Assembly: GCF_030688855.1 (NCBI RefSeq)
Contig: NZ_JAUYZK010000005.1
Location: 1-64,000 of the forward strand
Direction: 5' to 3'
Source: Helicobacter cappadocius
GTDB lineage: Bacteria > Campylobacterota > Campylobacteria > Campylobacterales > Helicobacteraceae
Length of the DNA stretch: 64,000 nt
Position 1 is the first letter of the stretch. Each line of letters starts with the position of its first letter. The position numbers and the translations under genes were made by a program. Below, one piece after another: positions 48,818 through 57,528 of this stretch. The notes below the pieces were generated by a model. That model saw only the letters and a program-made list of their open reading frames with translations. It was not told the DNA's origin and did not search any database.

Positions 48818-50711
48818 AATCAAAGAACAAAATATAAAAATAATAGATACCACAGAATCTATAAATCCATTTTTTGAACATCTCAAAAAGAATTTTCCAG
48901 ATGTTATAGATTCAGACAATCAAGTGAGCTTTAAGAAAATCGCTACATTACTAGGTATGAACGAAAATAGCAATATGCAGGGCTATGAACTTACTTTTCC
49001 GGGCAAGGGACTTGCAAATGCGATGTATTCTACACCTATTTCAAAAGAACTAAGGTTTGAGGTAACTCAAAGTAAATTCACGCCCCCCCCCCCCCAGAAT
49101 GTAGGTGCTAAAGAAAATATTGCTGAAACTAAAAACACCATTATCAGAGGAGATAATTTAGATGTTCTTAAGCTTTTAAAGTCTGCTTATAGTGATAAGA
49201 TCAAGATGATTTATATCGATCCTCCTTATAATACAAAAAATGAGGATTTTATTTATCCAGATAATTTTAGAGAGGATTATAAAAAAATACTAATAGAGAC
49301 AGGACTGTTAAGCTTTAGCGAAGATGGTGAAGAGATTTCTAGTGATACATTGAAATTTTTCAGAAATATCACAGGCACTAGAAGTCATAGCGGGTGGCTC
49401 TCTTTTATGCTCCCTAGACTCAAACTCGCAAGGGATTTGCTTCGTGAAGATGGAGTGATATTTATTTCCATCGATGATAACGAACAGGCAAATCTCAAAT
49501 TACTCTGCGATGAGATTTTTGGCGAGGAGAATTTTGTCGGAGATTTTATTTGGCATAACAAATATACAACCTCAAATGATACAGATGTTTCATATCAACA
49601 CGAACATATTCTTTGTTATTCAAAACAAAGAGAAATTTTTTCTATAGGGTTATTGCCACGAACATATAAACAGGACAAAGATTATAAAAATAGAGATAAT
49701 GACCCTAAAGGATTATGGAAGGCAACACCAATTCACGCCAGAAGTGGAAGTGTAAAATCTATTTATAAAATTATTTTTCCAAATGGTATTGAGTGGGAGG
49801 CTCCTTCAGGTAGATATCCTAGATATTCGAAAGAAAAACTTTTAGAGCTTTACAATAAGAATGAACTTTATTTTAATTCTAATGGTGGAGTTGATAAAAA
49901 AACATATTTAAGTGAAGTCAGACAAGGTGTTACTTGTGGAACAGTATGGAGCTATGAAGAAGTCGGTCATTCTCATGGTAATAATGAAGAGTTATCAGAG
50001 ATTCTCAAAAAGGGACTTTTTAGCGATCCAAAAGGAACAAAACTATTAAGGAAGATACTTCAAATCTCTACAAGTCCAAACGACATTATTCTCGATTTCT
50101 TCGCTGGATCTGGCACAACTGCACAGGCAGTGATGGAGCTTAATGCTGAAGATGGAGGGAATCGGGAGTTTATTTTGGTTCAAATTGATCAAGAAATTGA
50201 TAAGGATAAAAATAAAAATTCCTATGATTTTTGCAAAAATGAACTAGGTTCTCAAGTCCCTGTTATCAGTGATATTACCATAGAGCGGGTGAATCGTGCA
50301 GGAGAGAAGATAAAAAATACTTTTAAGCAAGATCTGACAAAAAGCAATCAAGATTTAGACATCGGCTATAAAGTCTATAGCCTTTGTGATAAACCAAGCA
50401 TTATTAGCGATGAAATGGGAGGCTTCAAGCTTATTTCTAGCCGAGACAAACTGAGTTCTTTTGATATAGCTAGAAATCTAGCTTTAAATAGTGGCAAAAT
50501 TCTAAGTCTTCCTTTGGAAGAGATTATTAAAGACAAGCTTTATTTTTGCGAGGATTGCTATTATCTTTTGGCTATAGATGAGCAGGTGAAGACTAAATTA
50601 GAAACCATCAAAGATTTTGAAATTTATATTGATGGCTATAGTGATATTGATTTGGAGAATTTTTTGAATTTAGGTGTTGTCAATAAAGATCAAATAAATG
50701 TGATATATTGA
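48801..50711 (+). CDS. Type III adenine methyltransferase, Mod subunit, phase variable
   Basis: 636 aa. N6-adenine methyltransferase of the beta class: DPPYNT at 140-145 (motif IV), a central target-recognition region of about 200 residues, and FAGSGTT at 434-440 (motif I, AdoMet binding). A run of 13 C at 49083-49095 encodes Pro95-Pro98 and is in frame, so the gene is ON in this sequence; gain or loss of one C would stop it early. AGGAGA lies six bases before ATG; overlap with res is 17 bases. Mod can methylate without Res, so switching can alter the methylome and gene expression. Confidence 0.95.
   Translation: MIDKDKIKEQNIKIIDTTESINPFFEHLKKNFPDVIDSDNQVSFKKIATLLGMNENSNMQGYELTFPGKGLANAMYSTPISKELRFEVTQSKFTPPPPQNVGAKENIAETKNTIIRGDNLDVLKLLKSAYSDKIKMIYIDPPYNTKNEDFIYPDNFREDYKKILIETGLLSFSEDGEEISSDTLKFFRNITGTRSHSGWLSFMLPRLKLARDLLREDGVIFISIDDNEQANLKLLCDEIFGEENFVGDFIWHNKYTTSNDTDVSYQHEHILCYSKQREIFSIGLLPRTYKQDKDYKNRDNDPKGLWKATPIHARSGSVKSIYKIIFPNGIEWEAPSGRYPRYSKEKLLELYNKNELYFNSNGGVDKKTYLSEVRQGVTCGTVWSYEEVGHSHGNNEELSEILKKGLFSDPKGTKLLRKILQISTSPNDIILDFFAGSGTTAQAVMELNAEDGGNREFILVQIDQEIDKDKNKNSYDFCKNELGSQVPVISDITIERVNRAGEKIKNTFKQDLTKSNQDLDIGYKVYSLCDKPSIISDEMGGFKLISSRDKLSSFDIARNLALNSGKILSLPLEEIIKDKLYFCEDCYYLLAIDEQVKTKLETIKDFEIYIDGYSDIDLENFLNLGVVNKDQINVIY
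49083..49095 (+). repeat. C13 homopolymer inside mod
   Basis: Uninterrupted run of 13 cytosines near codon 95 of the methyltransferase gene. In Helicobacter and Campylobacter such runs slip at high rate during replication. The present length keeps the frame open. Confidence 0.97.
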
Positions 50712-50878
50712 TAAAAAAGGTTAAATGAAAGGATTCAATACTCTTACAACAGATATTTTTGTTTATAGTTGAGACTTTCTTATTTTTCTTTGAATTTCTA
50801 TGCCCAAATAATGCAAAATTAAATGAATTTTCAGTATATTTTTGTCTTTAATATTTTGGAAGCAAAAAGGGCGTAAGA

Positions 50879-52219
50879 ATGGGCAATTTTTCAAAACTTG
50901 GTTTTATTTTAGCAACTTTAGGGAGTTCGATAGGATTAGGTCATATATGGAGATTTCCTTATATGGCAGGAGTGAGTGGAGGCGGGGGATTTGTGCTCTT
51001 GTTTTTATTTCTCTCTTTGAGTATTGGTATTTCTATGTTGGTTGGCGAAATGCTCATCGGATATACTACCAATAAAAATACCACAGAAGCCTTCAAAGAA
51101 CTTGATCCAAGTCCAAAAAAAAGATGGGGTTATGCAGGTATTACACTTATTGGCGGTCCTTTTATATTGACTTTTTATTCCATAGTTCTAGGATGGGTAG
51201 CGTATTATTTGTTTGTTGTGAGCTTCAATCTTCCAACAGATGTTGGAGCTTCAGAAGCGGAATTTAACTATTTGCTCACTCAATCCATTTTGCCACAAAT
51301 TTTGGGTTTTACTGCTGTATTAGGTATCACTGGATGGGTAGTTTCCAAGGGAATCAAAAATGGCATAGAAAAGCTAAATTTTGTTTTGATGCCACTTTTA
51401 TTTATTATTTTTATCGGTCTATTGATTTATGCAATGACTATGCCATCTTTTTCAAAGGCATTTGATTTTATGTTTGCATTCAAGCTCAAAGACATCACAC
51501 CAAATGTTCTTGTTGCCTCACTTGGACAGGTATTTTTCTCACTTAGTTTAGGCGTAGGCATTATCATCACCTATTCAGCCTCTGCTTCAGAAAAGCAAAA
51601 TCTTCTTAAAAGTGCTTTTTGGGTAGTGATACCTGGAATTTTGATTTCTTTGATTGCAGGATTGATGATATTTACTTTTGTTTTTGAATATGGGGCGAAG
51701 GTTTCTGAAGGTGCTGGTCTTGTATTTGTTTCTTTGCCTTTGATTTTTGGTCAAATGGGGATTGTGGGCAATGTTATTTCTGTTTTGTTTTTGGTAGCGT
51801 TGGGGTTTGCCGGGATTACTTCTACGATTTCTCTTTTAGAGCCATCAGTGAAATATATTATCGATAGATTTGCTTTGAGTCGTTTTGTTGCTACCTGGAT
51901 CATCGCTTTAGCTATTTATATCGTGGGTATTGTAATGATATTTTCACTGAATGTAGATTATAAAAATGATTTGACATTTTTTGGAAAAAGTCTTTTTGAT
52001 TGGGCGGATTTTTCTTCTTCAGCTATTGTGATGCCGCTAGGTGGATTTTTGTCAGTTATTTTTGTGGGCTGGATTGTAGGAAAACAGAGGGTTTATGAAT
52101 TTAGCAAACATTTTTTATCCAAAAAGATGTTTGAAGTATGGTTTTTTATATTACGTTATATTGCCCCATTGGTGGTTATTGTGATATGGGTTGCTAAATT
52201 CATAGAATTATTCTCATAA
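50879..52219 (+). CDS. Sodium:neurotransmitter symporter family transporter, copy 1
   Basis: 446 aa with the NSS N-terminal signature GFILATLGSSIGLGHIWRFPYM and about 11 membrane helices. It belongs to the bacterial LeuT-like Na+-coupled amino acid carriers; substrate unknown. Tandem with a close paralogue 10 bases downstream, as HP0497/HP0498 in H. pylori. Two stretches are nearly identical in DNA to copy 2 (51362-51437 perfectly), which suggests recent gene conversion. Confidence 0.94.
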   Translation: MGNFSKLGFILATLGSSIGLGHIWRFPYMAGVSGGGGFVLLFLFLSLSIGISMLVGEMLIGYTTNKNTTEAFKELDPSPKKRWGYAGITLIGGPFILTFYSIVLGWVAYYLFVVSFNLPTDVGASEAEFNYLLTQSILPQILGFTAVLGITGWVVSKGIKNGIEKLNFVLMPLLFIIFIGLLIYAMTMPSFSKAFDFMFAFKLKDITPNVLVASLGQVFFSLSLGVGIIITYSASASEKQNLLKSAFWVVIPGILISLIAGLMIFTFVFEYGAKVSEGAGLVFVSLPLIFGQMGIVGNVISVLFLVALGFAGITSTISLLEPSVKYIIDRFALSRFVATWIIALAIYIVGIVMIFSLNVDYKNDLTFFGKSLFDWADFSSSAIVMPLGGFLSVIFVGWIVGKQRVYEFSKHFLSKKMFEVWFFILRYIAPLVVIVIWVAKFIELFS

Positions 52220-52228
52220 GGATTACTT

Positions 52229-53563
52229 TTGGCTAATTTTTCAAAATTTGGATTTATTTTAGCGACTCTAGGTAGTTCTATTGGATTAGGACACATATGG
52301 AGATTTCCCTATATGACTGGGAGTAATGGTGGAAGTGCCTTTGTGGTGCTTTATTTGTTTTTGACCCTCACCATTGGTATTTCGATGCTCTTATCAGATA
52401 TGATTATAGGCAATAGAGGCAGGAAAAATATGGTTTCTTGCTTTGAGGGTTTGTATAAAAAAAATCTATTTATCAAGTTTAGCGGAGTATTTCTTTTAGG
52501 TGGTCCTATTATTATGTCTTTTTACTCAGTCGTACTTGGTTGGGTGTTGTATTATTTATTTGTAGTGAGTTTTGATCTCCCTAAAACTCTTTTGCAATCT
52601 CAACAGATGTTTTTAGAACTTAAAGAAAGTAGCATTTATTGGCAATTTTTGGGTTTTAGTTTTTGTTTGATTTTGACTTCTTGGATTGTTTGTTTTGGTA
52701 TCAAAAAAGGCATAGAAAAGCTAAATTTTGTTTTGATGCCACTTTTATTTATTATTTTTATCGGTCTATTGATTTATGCAATGAGTATGCCTTCTTTTGA
52801 TCAAGCATTTAGGTTTATGTTTGATTTTGCACCTCAAAAAATTACCCTGAAGGTTGTTATAGAATCTTTAGGTCAAGTATTTTTTTCGCTTAGTTTAGGG
52901 GTGGGGACTATTATTACTTATGCAGCATTCACTCACAAGAGTGAAAATTTGCTTAAAAGCTCTCTTTGGGTAGTGATACCTGGAATTTTGATTTCTTTGA
53001 TTGCGGGATTGATGATATTTACTTTTATTTTTGAATATGGTGGGAGTGCACAGCAAGGAGATGGTTTAGTATTTATCTCTCTTCCTTTAGTGTTTGGACA
53101 GATGGGGCTTAGTGGTGAAGTTATTTCGATTTTATTTTTGATTGCTTTAATGTTTGCTGGTATCACTTCGACAGTTTCACTATTAGAGCCTTCTGTAGTT
53201 TATTTGATAGAAAGATTTCAAATCAGACGTTTTTTTGCTACTTTTATTGTGAGCGTTTGTGTATTTATACTTGGAGTTTTGATTATATTTTCCTTGAATG
53301 TAGATTATGCACAAACACTCACTTTTTTGAATAAAAATATTTTTATGTGGGCAGATTTTCTAACTTCTTCGGTTCTCATGCCTTTGGGAGGATTATTTTC
53401 TATCGTTTTTGTTGGGTATGTTGTAGGGAGAAAAAAAGCATATGAATACACTAAACACTTTTTGCCCCGCAAAATGTTTGGAGTATGGTTTTTCTTGGTA
53501 CGCTATGTGATACCGTTAGTGATTGTTATCATTTTAGTTTCGCAAATTCTGCATTCTTTTTGA
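52229..53563 (+). CDS. Sodium:neurotransmitter symporter family transporter, copy 2
   Basis: 444 aa paralogue of the upstream gene, with the same N-terminal motif and predicted 11 helices. TTG start at 52229 with AAGGA six bases upstream. Its first residues ANFSKFGFILATLGSSIGLG mirror copy 1. The two share large identical blocks (see 52709-52784), with more divergent extracellular loops. Tandem NSS genes may make carriers with distinct substrate ranges. Confidence 0.93.
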   Translation: MANFSKFGFILATLGSSIGLGHIWRFPYMTGSNGGSAFVVLYLFLTLTIGISMLLSDMIIGNRGRKNMVSCFEGLYKKNLFIKFSGVFLLGGPIIMSFYSVVLGWVLYYLFVVSFDLPKTLLQSQQMFLELKESSIYWQFLGFSFCLILTSWIVCFGIKKGIEKLNFVLMPLLFIIFIGLLIYAMSMPSFDQAFRFMFDFAPQKITLKVVIESLGQVFFSLSLGVGTIITYAAFTHKSENLLKSSLWVVIPGILISLIAGLMIFTFIFEYGGSAQQGDGLVFISLPLVFGQMGLSGEVISILFLIALMFAGITSTVSLLEPSVVYLIERFQIRRFFATFIVSVCVFILGVLIIFSLNVDYAQTLTFLNKNIFMWADFLTSSVLMPLGGLFSIVFVGYVVGRKKAYEYTKHFLPRKMFGVWFFLVRYVIPLVIVIILVSQILHSF

Positions 53564-53570
53564 GTGAATA

Positions 53571-54320
53571 TTACTTTGATTTTGCTACATTTAGGGCTGC
53601 TGGAGCTTGAGTGGTAGGCATTAGTTCTATGCGATTAATATTGACATGATTGGGTAGGCTAGTGCACCAAAATACTGCTTCAGCTACATCTTCAGGTAAT
53701 AAGGGTGTGGTGTTTTCATAAACTTGTTTTGCCTTTGTCTTATCACCGCGAAATCGAACTATTGAAAATTCGCTTCCGCCACATAGACCGGGTTCTATGT
53801 TGGTAACACGGATATTTTTATCATATAAATCTGCACGAAGGTTGAGACTGAATTGTTTTACAAATGCCTTTGTTCCACCATACACATTTCCACCAGGATA
53901 GGGATAACTCCCTGCAATTGATCCTATGTTGATTATATGACCTTTTTTGCGTTCAACCATTTTTGGGAGTAGTAGATGAGTGAGTTTTATTAGGGCTGTA
54001 ATATTGGTATTTATCATCATTTCCCAATCTTCAATATTTGCCTTATCTGCAGATTCTAATCCAAGAGCGAGGCCAGCATTATTTATAAGTACATCAATAT
54101 TTCTAAATCCTTCAGGTAGATTTTTTAAATCATTTTTGATTTTTTCTACATTATTAACATCACAAGCAATAAACTGATAATTTTCTCCAAGTTCATTTTG
54201 AAGTTTTTGAAGTTTTTCTTCTCTTCTGGCTAGAGCAATAACTTTATGTCCTTCTTTGATAAATCTTTTGGAAATAGCTTCTCCAAACCCCGCAGAAGCT
54301 CCTGTGATAAAAATGATCAT
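53571..54320 (-). CDS. Short-chain dehydrogenase/reductase (YdfG-like)
   Basis: 249 aa classical SDR: cofactor motif TGASAGFGEAI at residues 6-16, NNAG, and catalytic Ser (GSIAGSYPYPGGN) with Y-x3-K (YGGTK). Related to E. coli YdfG (3-hydroxy acid/serine dehydrogenase), but the substrate cannot be fixed. It is convergent with the transporter pair, its end only 8 bases from their stop codon. Confidence 0.9.
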   Translation of the reverse strand: MIIFITGASAGFGEAISKRFIKEGHKVIALARREEKLQKLQNELGENYQFIACDVNNVEKIKNDLKNLPEGFRNIDVLINNAGLALGLESADKANIEDWEMMINTNITALIKLTHLLLPKMVERKKGHIINIGSIAGSYPYPGGNVYGGTKAFVKQFSLNLRADLYDKNIRVTNIEPGLCGGSEFSIVRFRGDKTKAKQVYENTTPLLPEDVAEAVFWCTSLPNHVNINRIELMPTTQAPAALNVAKSK

Positions 54321-54509
54321 TTGTTATCCTTTGATTGTTTTACTGATCTAGTATATAACAAAAACTAAAGAAATCGTAAATGCAAAAATTTAATATTGCT
54401 CTTATTTGGATTTGGAGATACAGATCAAACTTTAGCTTTAAAAAGTGCGATTAATATGGCAAAATTTGCATTAATGAAATACTTATATAAATACCTATGA
54501 ATAGTTACT

Positions 54510-55340
54510 TTAAGCAATATGGACAGCTTTTTTTCCTGCATGTTTAGAACTATCAAGGATTTTTATTTTTGATTCTTTTAGTAAGATGCTTATAAGTGTC
54601 TTGAAACTTTTTTTGCTCATTTGGCAGGTTTTTTGTATTTCTTCAGGAGGAGAATCAAAATCAAGCTCTAAAATTTTGTGTTCAGCGATAATCTTTAATA
54701 GACGGATTTTATCTTCACTTTTATCCCCGATCGGTTTTAAGGATAAATCAACTTTACCATCAGATCTTATTTTTGAAATATAAGCAATATTTTTTTCTCC
54801 TATTTGCACAGGTGAAAAGATTTGATTTTTATATAAAAGCCCATAATATTCTTCATTTACTACACAACCTATACCAAGAGGGGTTTTTTCAAATGGTAGA
54901 ATTTCTACTTTCACATAAGGAATATTGAACTTATAGGGCTTGAGATGCTCTTTGATGCCAAGTCTAGCAATCAATCTCCCTTGTTTATCTAACGTAATTC
55001 TAACAGCAACAAATTCGCCTATTTTAAAACGTTTTGGAGCTTTTGTTGGCATAAAAATATCTTTGTCAATTCCTATATCTAAGAAACAACCTTTTTCCTC
55101 TATGGAGATGATTTTTAGGGTAAGGATTTCATCTACGACTCCATAAGGTTTTTGTGTTGTGGCAACAGGTCTATCAAGCGAATCAGTATATAGAAATACT
55201 TCAATAAAATCTCCGATTTTCAAATCCTGCGAGACAAATTTATTAGGAAGCAAGACCTCCTCCTCAAAAGAATCCTTTAGATAAGCTCCATTATCGCTAA
55301 AACGAGAGATTTGAAGTTTTTGAATTTTTCCTGGTTGCAT
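54510..55340 (-). CDS. S1 RNA-binding domain protein (CvfB/YitL-like)
   Basis: 276 aa. Three S1-type beta-barrel repeats: residues about 1-60, 65-130 and 140-215, with IISIEEKGCFLDIGI and GKVDLSLKPIGDK as typical S1 strands; the C-terminal 60 residues are a winged helix (MSKKSFKTLIS). CvfB proteins bind RNA and affect virulence gene expression in S. aureus. AAGGAAT precedes ATG. The divergent gene to its left is a cell-surface polymerase; no operon partner. Confidence 0.85.
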   Translation of the reverse strand: MQPGKIQKLQISRFSDNGAYLKDSFEEEVLLPNKFVSQDLKIGDFIEVFLYTDSLDRPVATTQKPYGVVDEILTLKIISIEEKGCFLDIGIDKDIFMPTKAPKRFKIGEFVAVRITLDKQGRLIARLGIKEHLKPYKFNIPYVKVEILPFEKTPLGIGCVVNEEYYGLLYKNQIFSPVQIGEKNIAYISKIRSDGKVDLSLKPIGDKSEDKIRLLKIIAEHKILELDFDSPPEEIQKTCQMSKKSFKTLISILLKESKIKILDSSKHAGKKAVHIA

Positions 55341-55431
55341 TCTATTCCTTGTGAATTTCAGAGTGTTATTGTAGCAGAGATTGATCTTTGGGTTTATAAA
55401 AATATAATAAAATTACGCTTTTGGAGAATAA

Positions 55432-56634
55432 ATGAGAAGTATTCAAAACTACCTTCAACAAGCAAAACATTCAAGCAAGAGCGTTTTGTATGTAGTCGCT
55501 TTTTTACCTTGCTTTATTCTGCCATTTTCTCCACTTTTGTCTTATTTTTCTGCAATGTTTATGCTATTGCTTTTTACACGTTTTAATGATTATATTATAT
55601 TATATATACTGGGTTTTAACATCGCTGTTTCAGGAAGCTTGATATGGGCATCAAGGGTTTATTTTGATAGTGATGCGGATGATTTTTTACGCTATTTTGA
55701 TACATATAAAGAAATTTTCTCAGGGCATTATGGGGCATTTTTTTCTTATGGTGGGGGATTTGAAATTGGATTCCCATCATTTTATCTACTCTTAAATACG
55801 ATTTTTGGTCGCTTGTATCCTAGTGAAATTTTATTTTTTACTATTCTTGTTCCAAGTCTTTTGATGGTGGTATGGGTGATTAAATATGGTATTTTTTCTT
55901 TGAATGTTTCTCACAGAGCATTGTGTTTATTTTTTGTCTTTTTGTTTTTTAATTTTTATGCTCCTAGTGAGTGGAGCAGACAGAGTTTTGCGTGTGTTTT
56001 TATACTTTTTGCATTTTCGCAACAAAAATATCATTGGAAATTCTTTTTTTTGCTCATTGCTTGTTTGTTTCATCTTACATCTCTTCCTATATTTTTTATT
56101 TTAGAATTTTTGAAGCATCGACCTAAACTAACTTTGAGTCTTGTTGTTTTAGGATCATTGAGTTTTGTTTTTTCTTTTGAATTTATTTTGATGGCATATA
56201 AGATTGGAATTATTCCCCATATTGGCATACTTGAGAAATTAAATTTCTATAGCATTTATCAAGAAAGAGGGATTTTTATGAATCTCAATCTTTCTTTTAT
56301 GTTTGTATTATTTTGTATGGGGCTATTGTTTTCTGTGAGGATATGGAATGATGAAATGAAAAAATATTGGGTGTATTTTTATATCGTCTTTCTATGGTGT
56401 TATATTGTGTTTCTTCCATTTTCGTATGCTTCTAATAGATTGACTTTGATATTTAATTCATTTTTATTAGGCTATATGTTTTTTGTTTGTATTAGAAATT
56501 TTTCTATTTTAGCTTATGGTGTAGGGTTTTTGTTGCTTTTAGGAAAATTTGCTTATTGGATTTTTGATCCTGCTTCTAAGCTTTGGTTTTCTTATCCTTA
56601 TTATGGAAATTTTCTGTATTATTTTAGTTTTTGA
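55432..56634 (+). CDS. EpsG/Wzy-like polysaccharide polymerase membrane protein
   Basis: 400 aa, about ten hydrophobic segments and a periplasmic-looking loop with RYFDTYKEIF, as in the EpsG family of O-antigen/exopolysaccharide polymerases. Ribosome binding site GGAG before ATG. The next gene is Wzz-like and the third is a flagellin glycosylation gene, so the region may produce a surface glycan. Its end is 10 bases before the Wzz-like start. Confidence 0.75.
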   Translation: MRSIQNYLQQAKHSSKSVLYVVAFLPCFILPFSPLLSYFSAMFMLLLFTRFNDYIILYILGFNIAVSGSLIWASRVYFDSDADDFLRYFDTYKEIFSGHYGAFFSYGGGFEIGFPSFYLLLNTIFGRLYPSEILFFTILVPSLLMVVWVIKYGIFSLNVSHRALCLFFVFLFFNFYAPSEWSRQSFACVFILFAFSQQKYHWKFFFLLIACLFHLTSLPIFFILEFLKHRPKLTLSLVVLGSLSFVFSFEFILMAYKIGIIPHIGILEKLNFYSIYQERGIFMNLNLSFMFVLFCMGLLFSVRIWNDEMKKYWVYFYIVFLWCYIVFLPFSYASNRLTLIFNSFLLGYMFFVCIRNFSILAYGVGFLLLLGKFAYWIFDPASKLWFSYPYYGNFLYYFSF

Positions 56635-56644
56635 AAGGGGTTTT

Positions 56645-57400
56645 ATGAAAGAGAATAATGAGTCTAAAGAGATACTTTATTTGTTTATGAGGAATTACAA
56701 GATAGTGTTGGTTGTTTTTATCATTGTTATGGCTTTAGGTGTAGGGTTTATCAAATATGAGGATGTTCAGAATGCAAAAAAATCCAATTTCAAAGAAACG
56801 ACAGATCATTATTTGTTTTCTATTCAGTCAAAAAATCTTACCAATCCTATGAGCGATACTAAAGCTTTGTTATCTAATCGTGCTATTACGCAAAATCTAA
56901 ATCTCCTGAAGCAAAATATTAAATCTACAAATTTAGATCCTAAAGCCATAGAGTCTATCCAAAATATGGATGTCACTATACCCCCATCTCCTCAAAGTCC
57001 AGATATTTTTTGGATTAATATCCAAGCACCTGATAAACCTACGGCTCAAAAATATGCAGATATGATTGTGTGGTATGTTCAGAATTCTCCTCAAGCCAAT
57101 AGTGTAAAAAACTACCTTAAAGAGATTTATGATGATTATTATAAAAATAACTCTAAAGCAAGTAATTTTGGATTTTTGCAATCTCAAATTCAAGAGATTT
57201 TAAAAAATGGCGTGATTATTTCAAGTGAGTTGAGTAAAAAATATAATAGTGATATTGAGGATATGGTCGTATGGACAAATGTTTCCTCTCAGCTCACACA
57301 GGGTAAAATGTGGGTTTTTTTGGTTGTCTCTGCATTGATGATATCAATCTTTAGTGCTTTTGTAGCGGACTTTTTTAGAAATTTTAGATCAAGAAATTGA
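56645..57400 (+). CDS. Wzz-like polysaccharide chain-length determinant (PCP family)
   Basis: 251 aa from ATG at 56645, with AAGGGG just upstream; a longer reading from 56549 would overlap the polymerase gene. Two membrane segments, near residues 19-37 and 225-245, flank a periplasmic helical domain rich in Asn/Lys, the Wzz layout. It lacks clear Pro-Gly motifs in the second segment, so the family call is moderate. Partner of the polymerase gene upstream; a G14 tract begins 5 bases after its stop. Confidence 0.7.
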   Translation: MKENNESKEILYLFMRNYKIVLVVFIIVMALGVGFIKYEDVQNAKKSNFKETTDHYLFSIQSKNLTNPMSDTKALLSNRAITQNLNLLKQNIKSTNLDPKAIESIQNMDVTIPPSPQSPDIFWINIQAPDKPTAQKYADMIVWYVQNSPQANSVKNYLKEIYDDYYKNNSKASNFGFLQSQIQEILKNGVIISSELSKKYNSDIEDMVVWTNVSSQLTQGKMWVFLVVSALMISIFSAFVADFFRNFRSRN

Positions 57401-57404
57401 TGAT

Positions 57405-57418
57405 GGGGGGGGGGGGGG
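57405..57418 (+). repeat. G14 homopolymer upstream of the maf gene
   Basis: Fourteen consecutive G, five bases after the stop codon of the Wzz-like gene and 111 bases before the maf start. All frames are closed a short way downstream, so it does not lie inside an intact ORF. A TATTAT/TATATA -10-like sequence follows 9-10 bases after the run, which would place the run between -35 and -10. Confidence 0.95.
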
Positions 57419-57528
57419 CAGATGCTATTATATAAAAACCTTGTATTTTATCAATAAAAGACTAGATGTGAAGATTTAAAAAAATATGGAATCATTCCTA
57501 TAAAGATTAGAATATTAAAAGGAAAAAA

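Noticed and set aside
57403-57435. Short ORF beginning ATG and running through the G14 tract
   Set aside because: It ends after about ten codons in the present frame, and other frames also close soon, so no protein can be supported.
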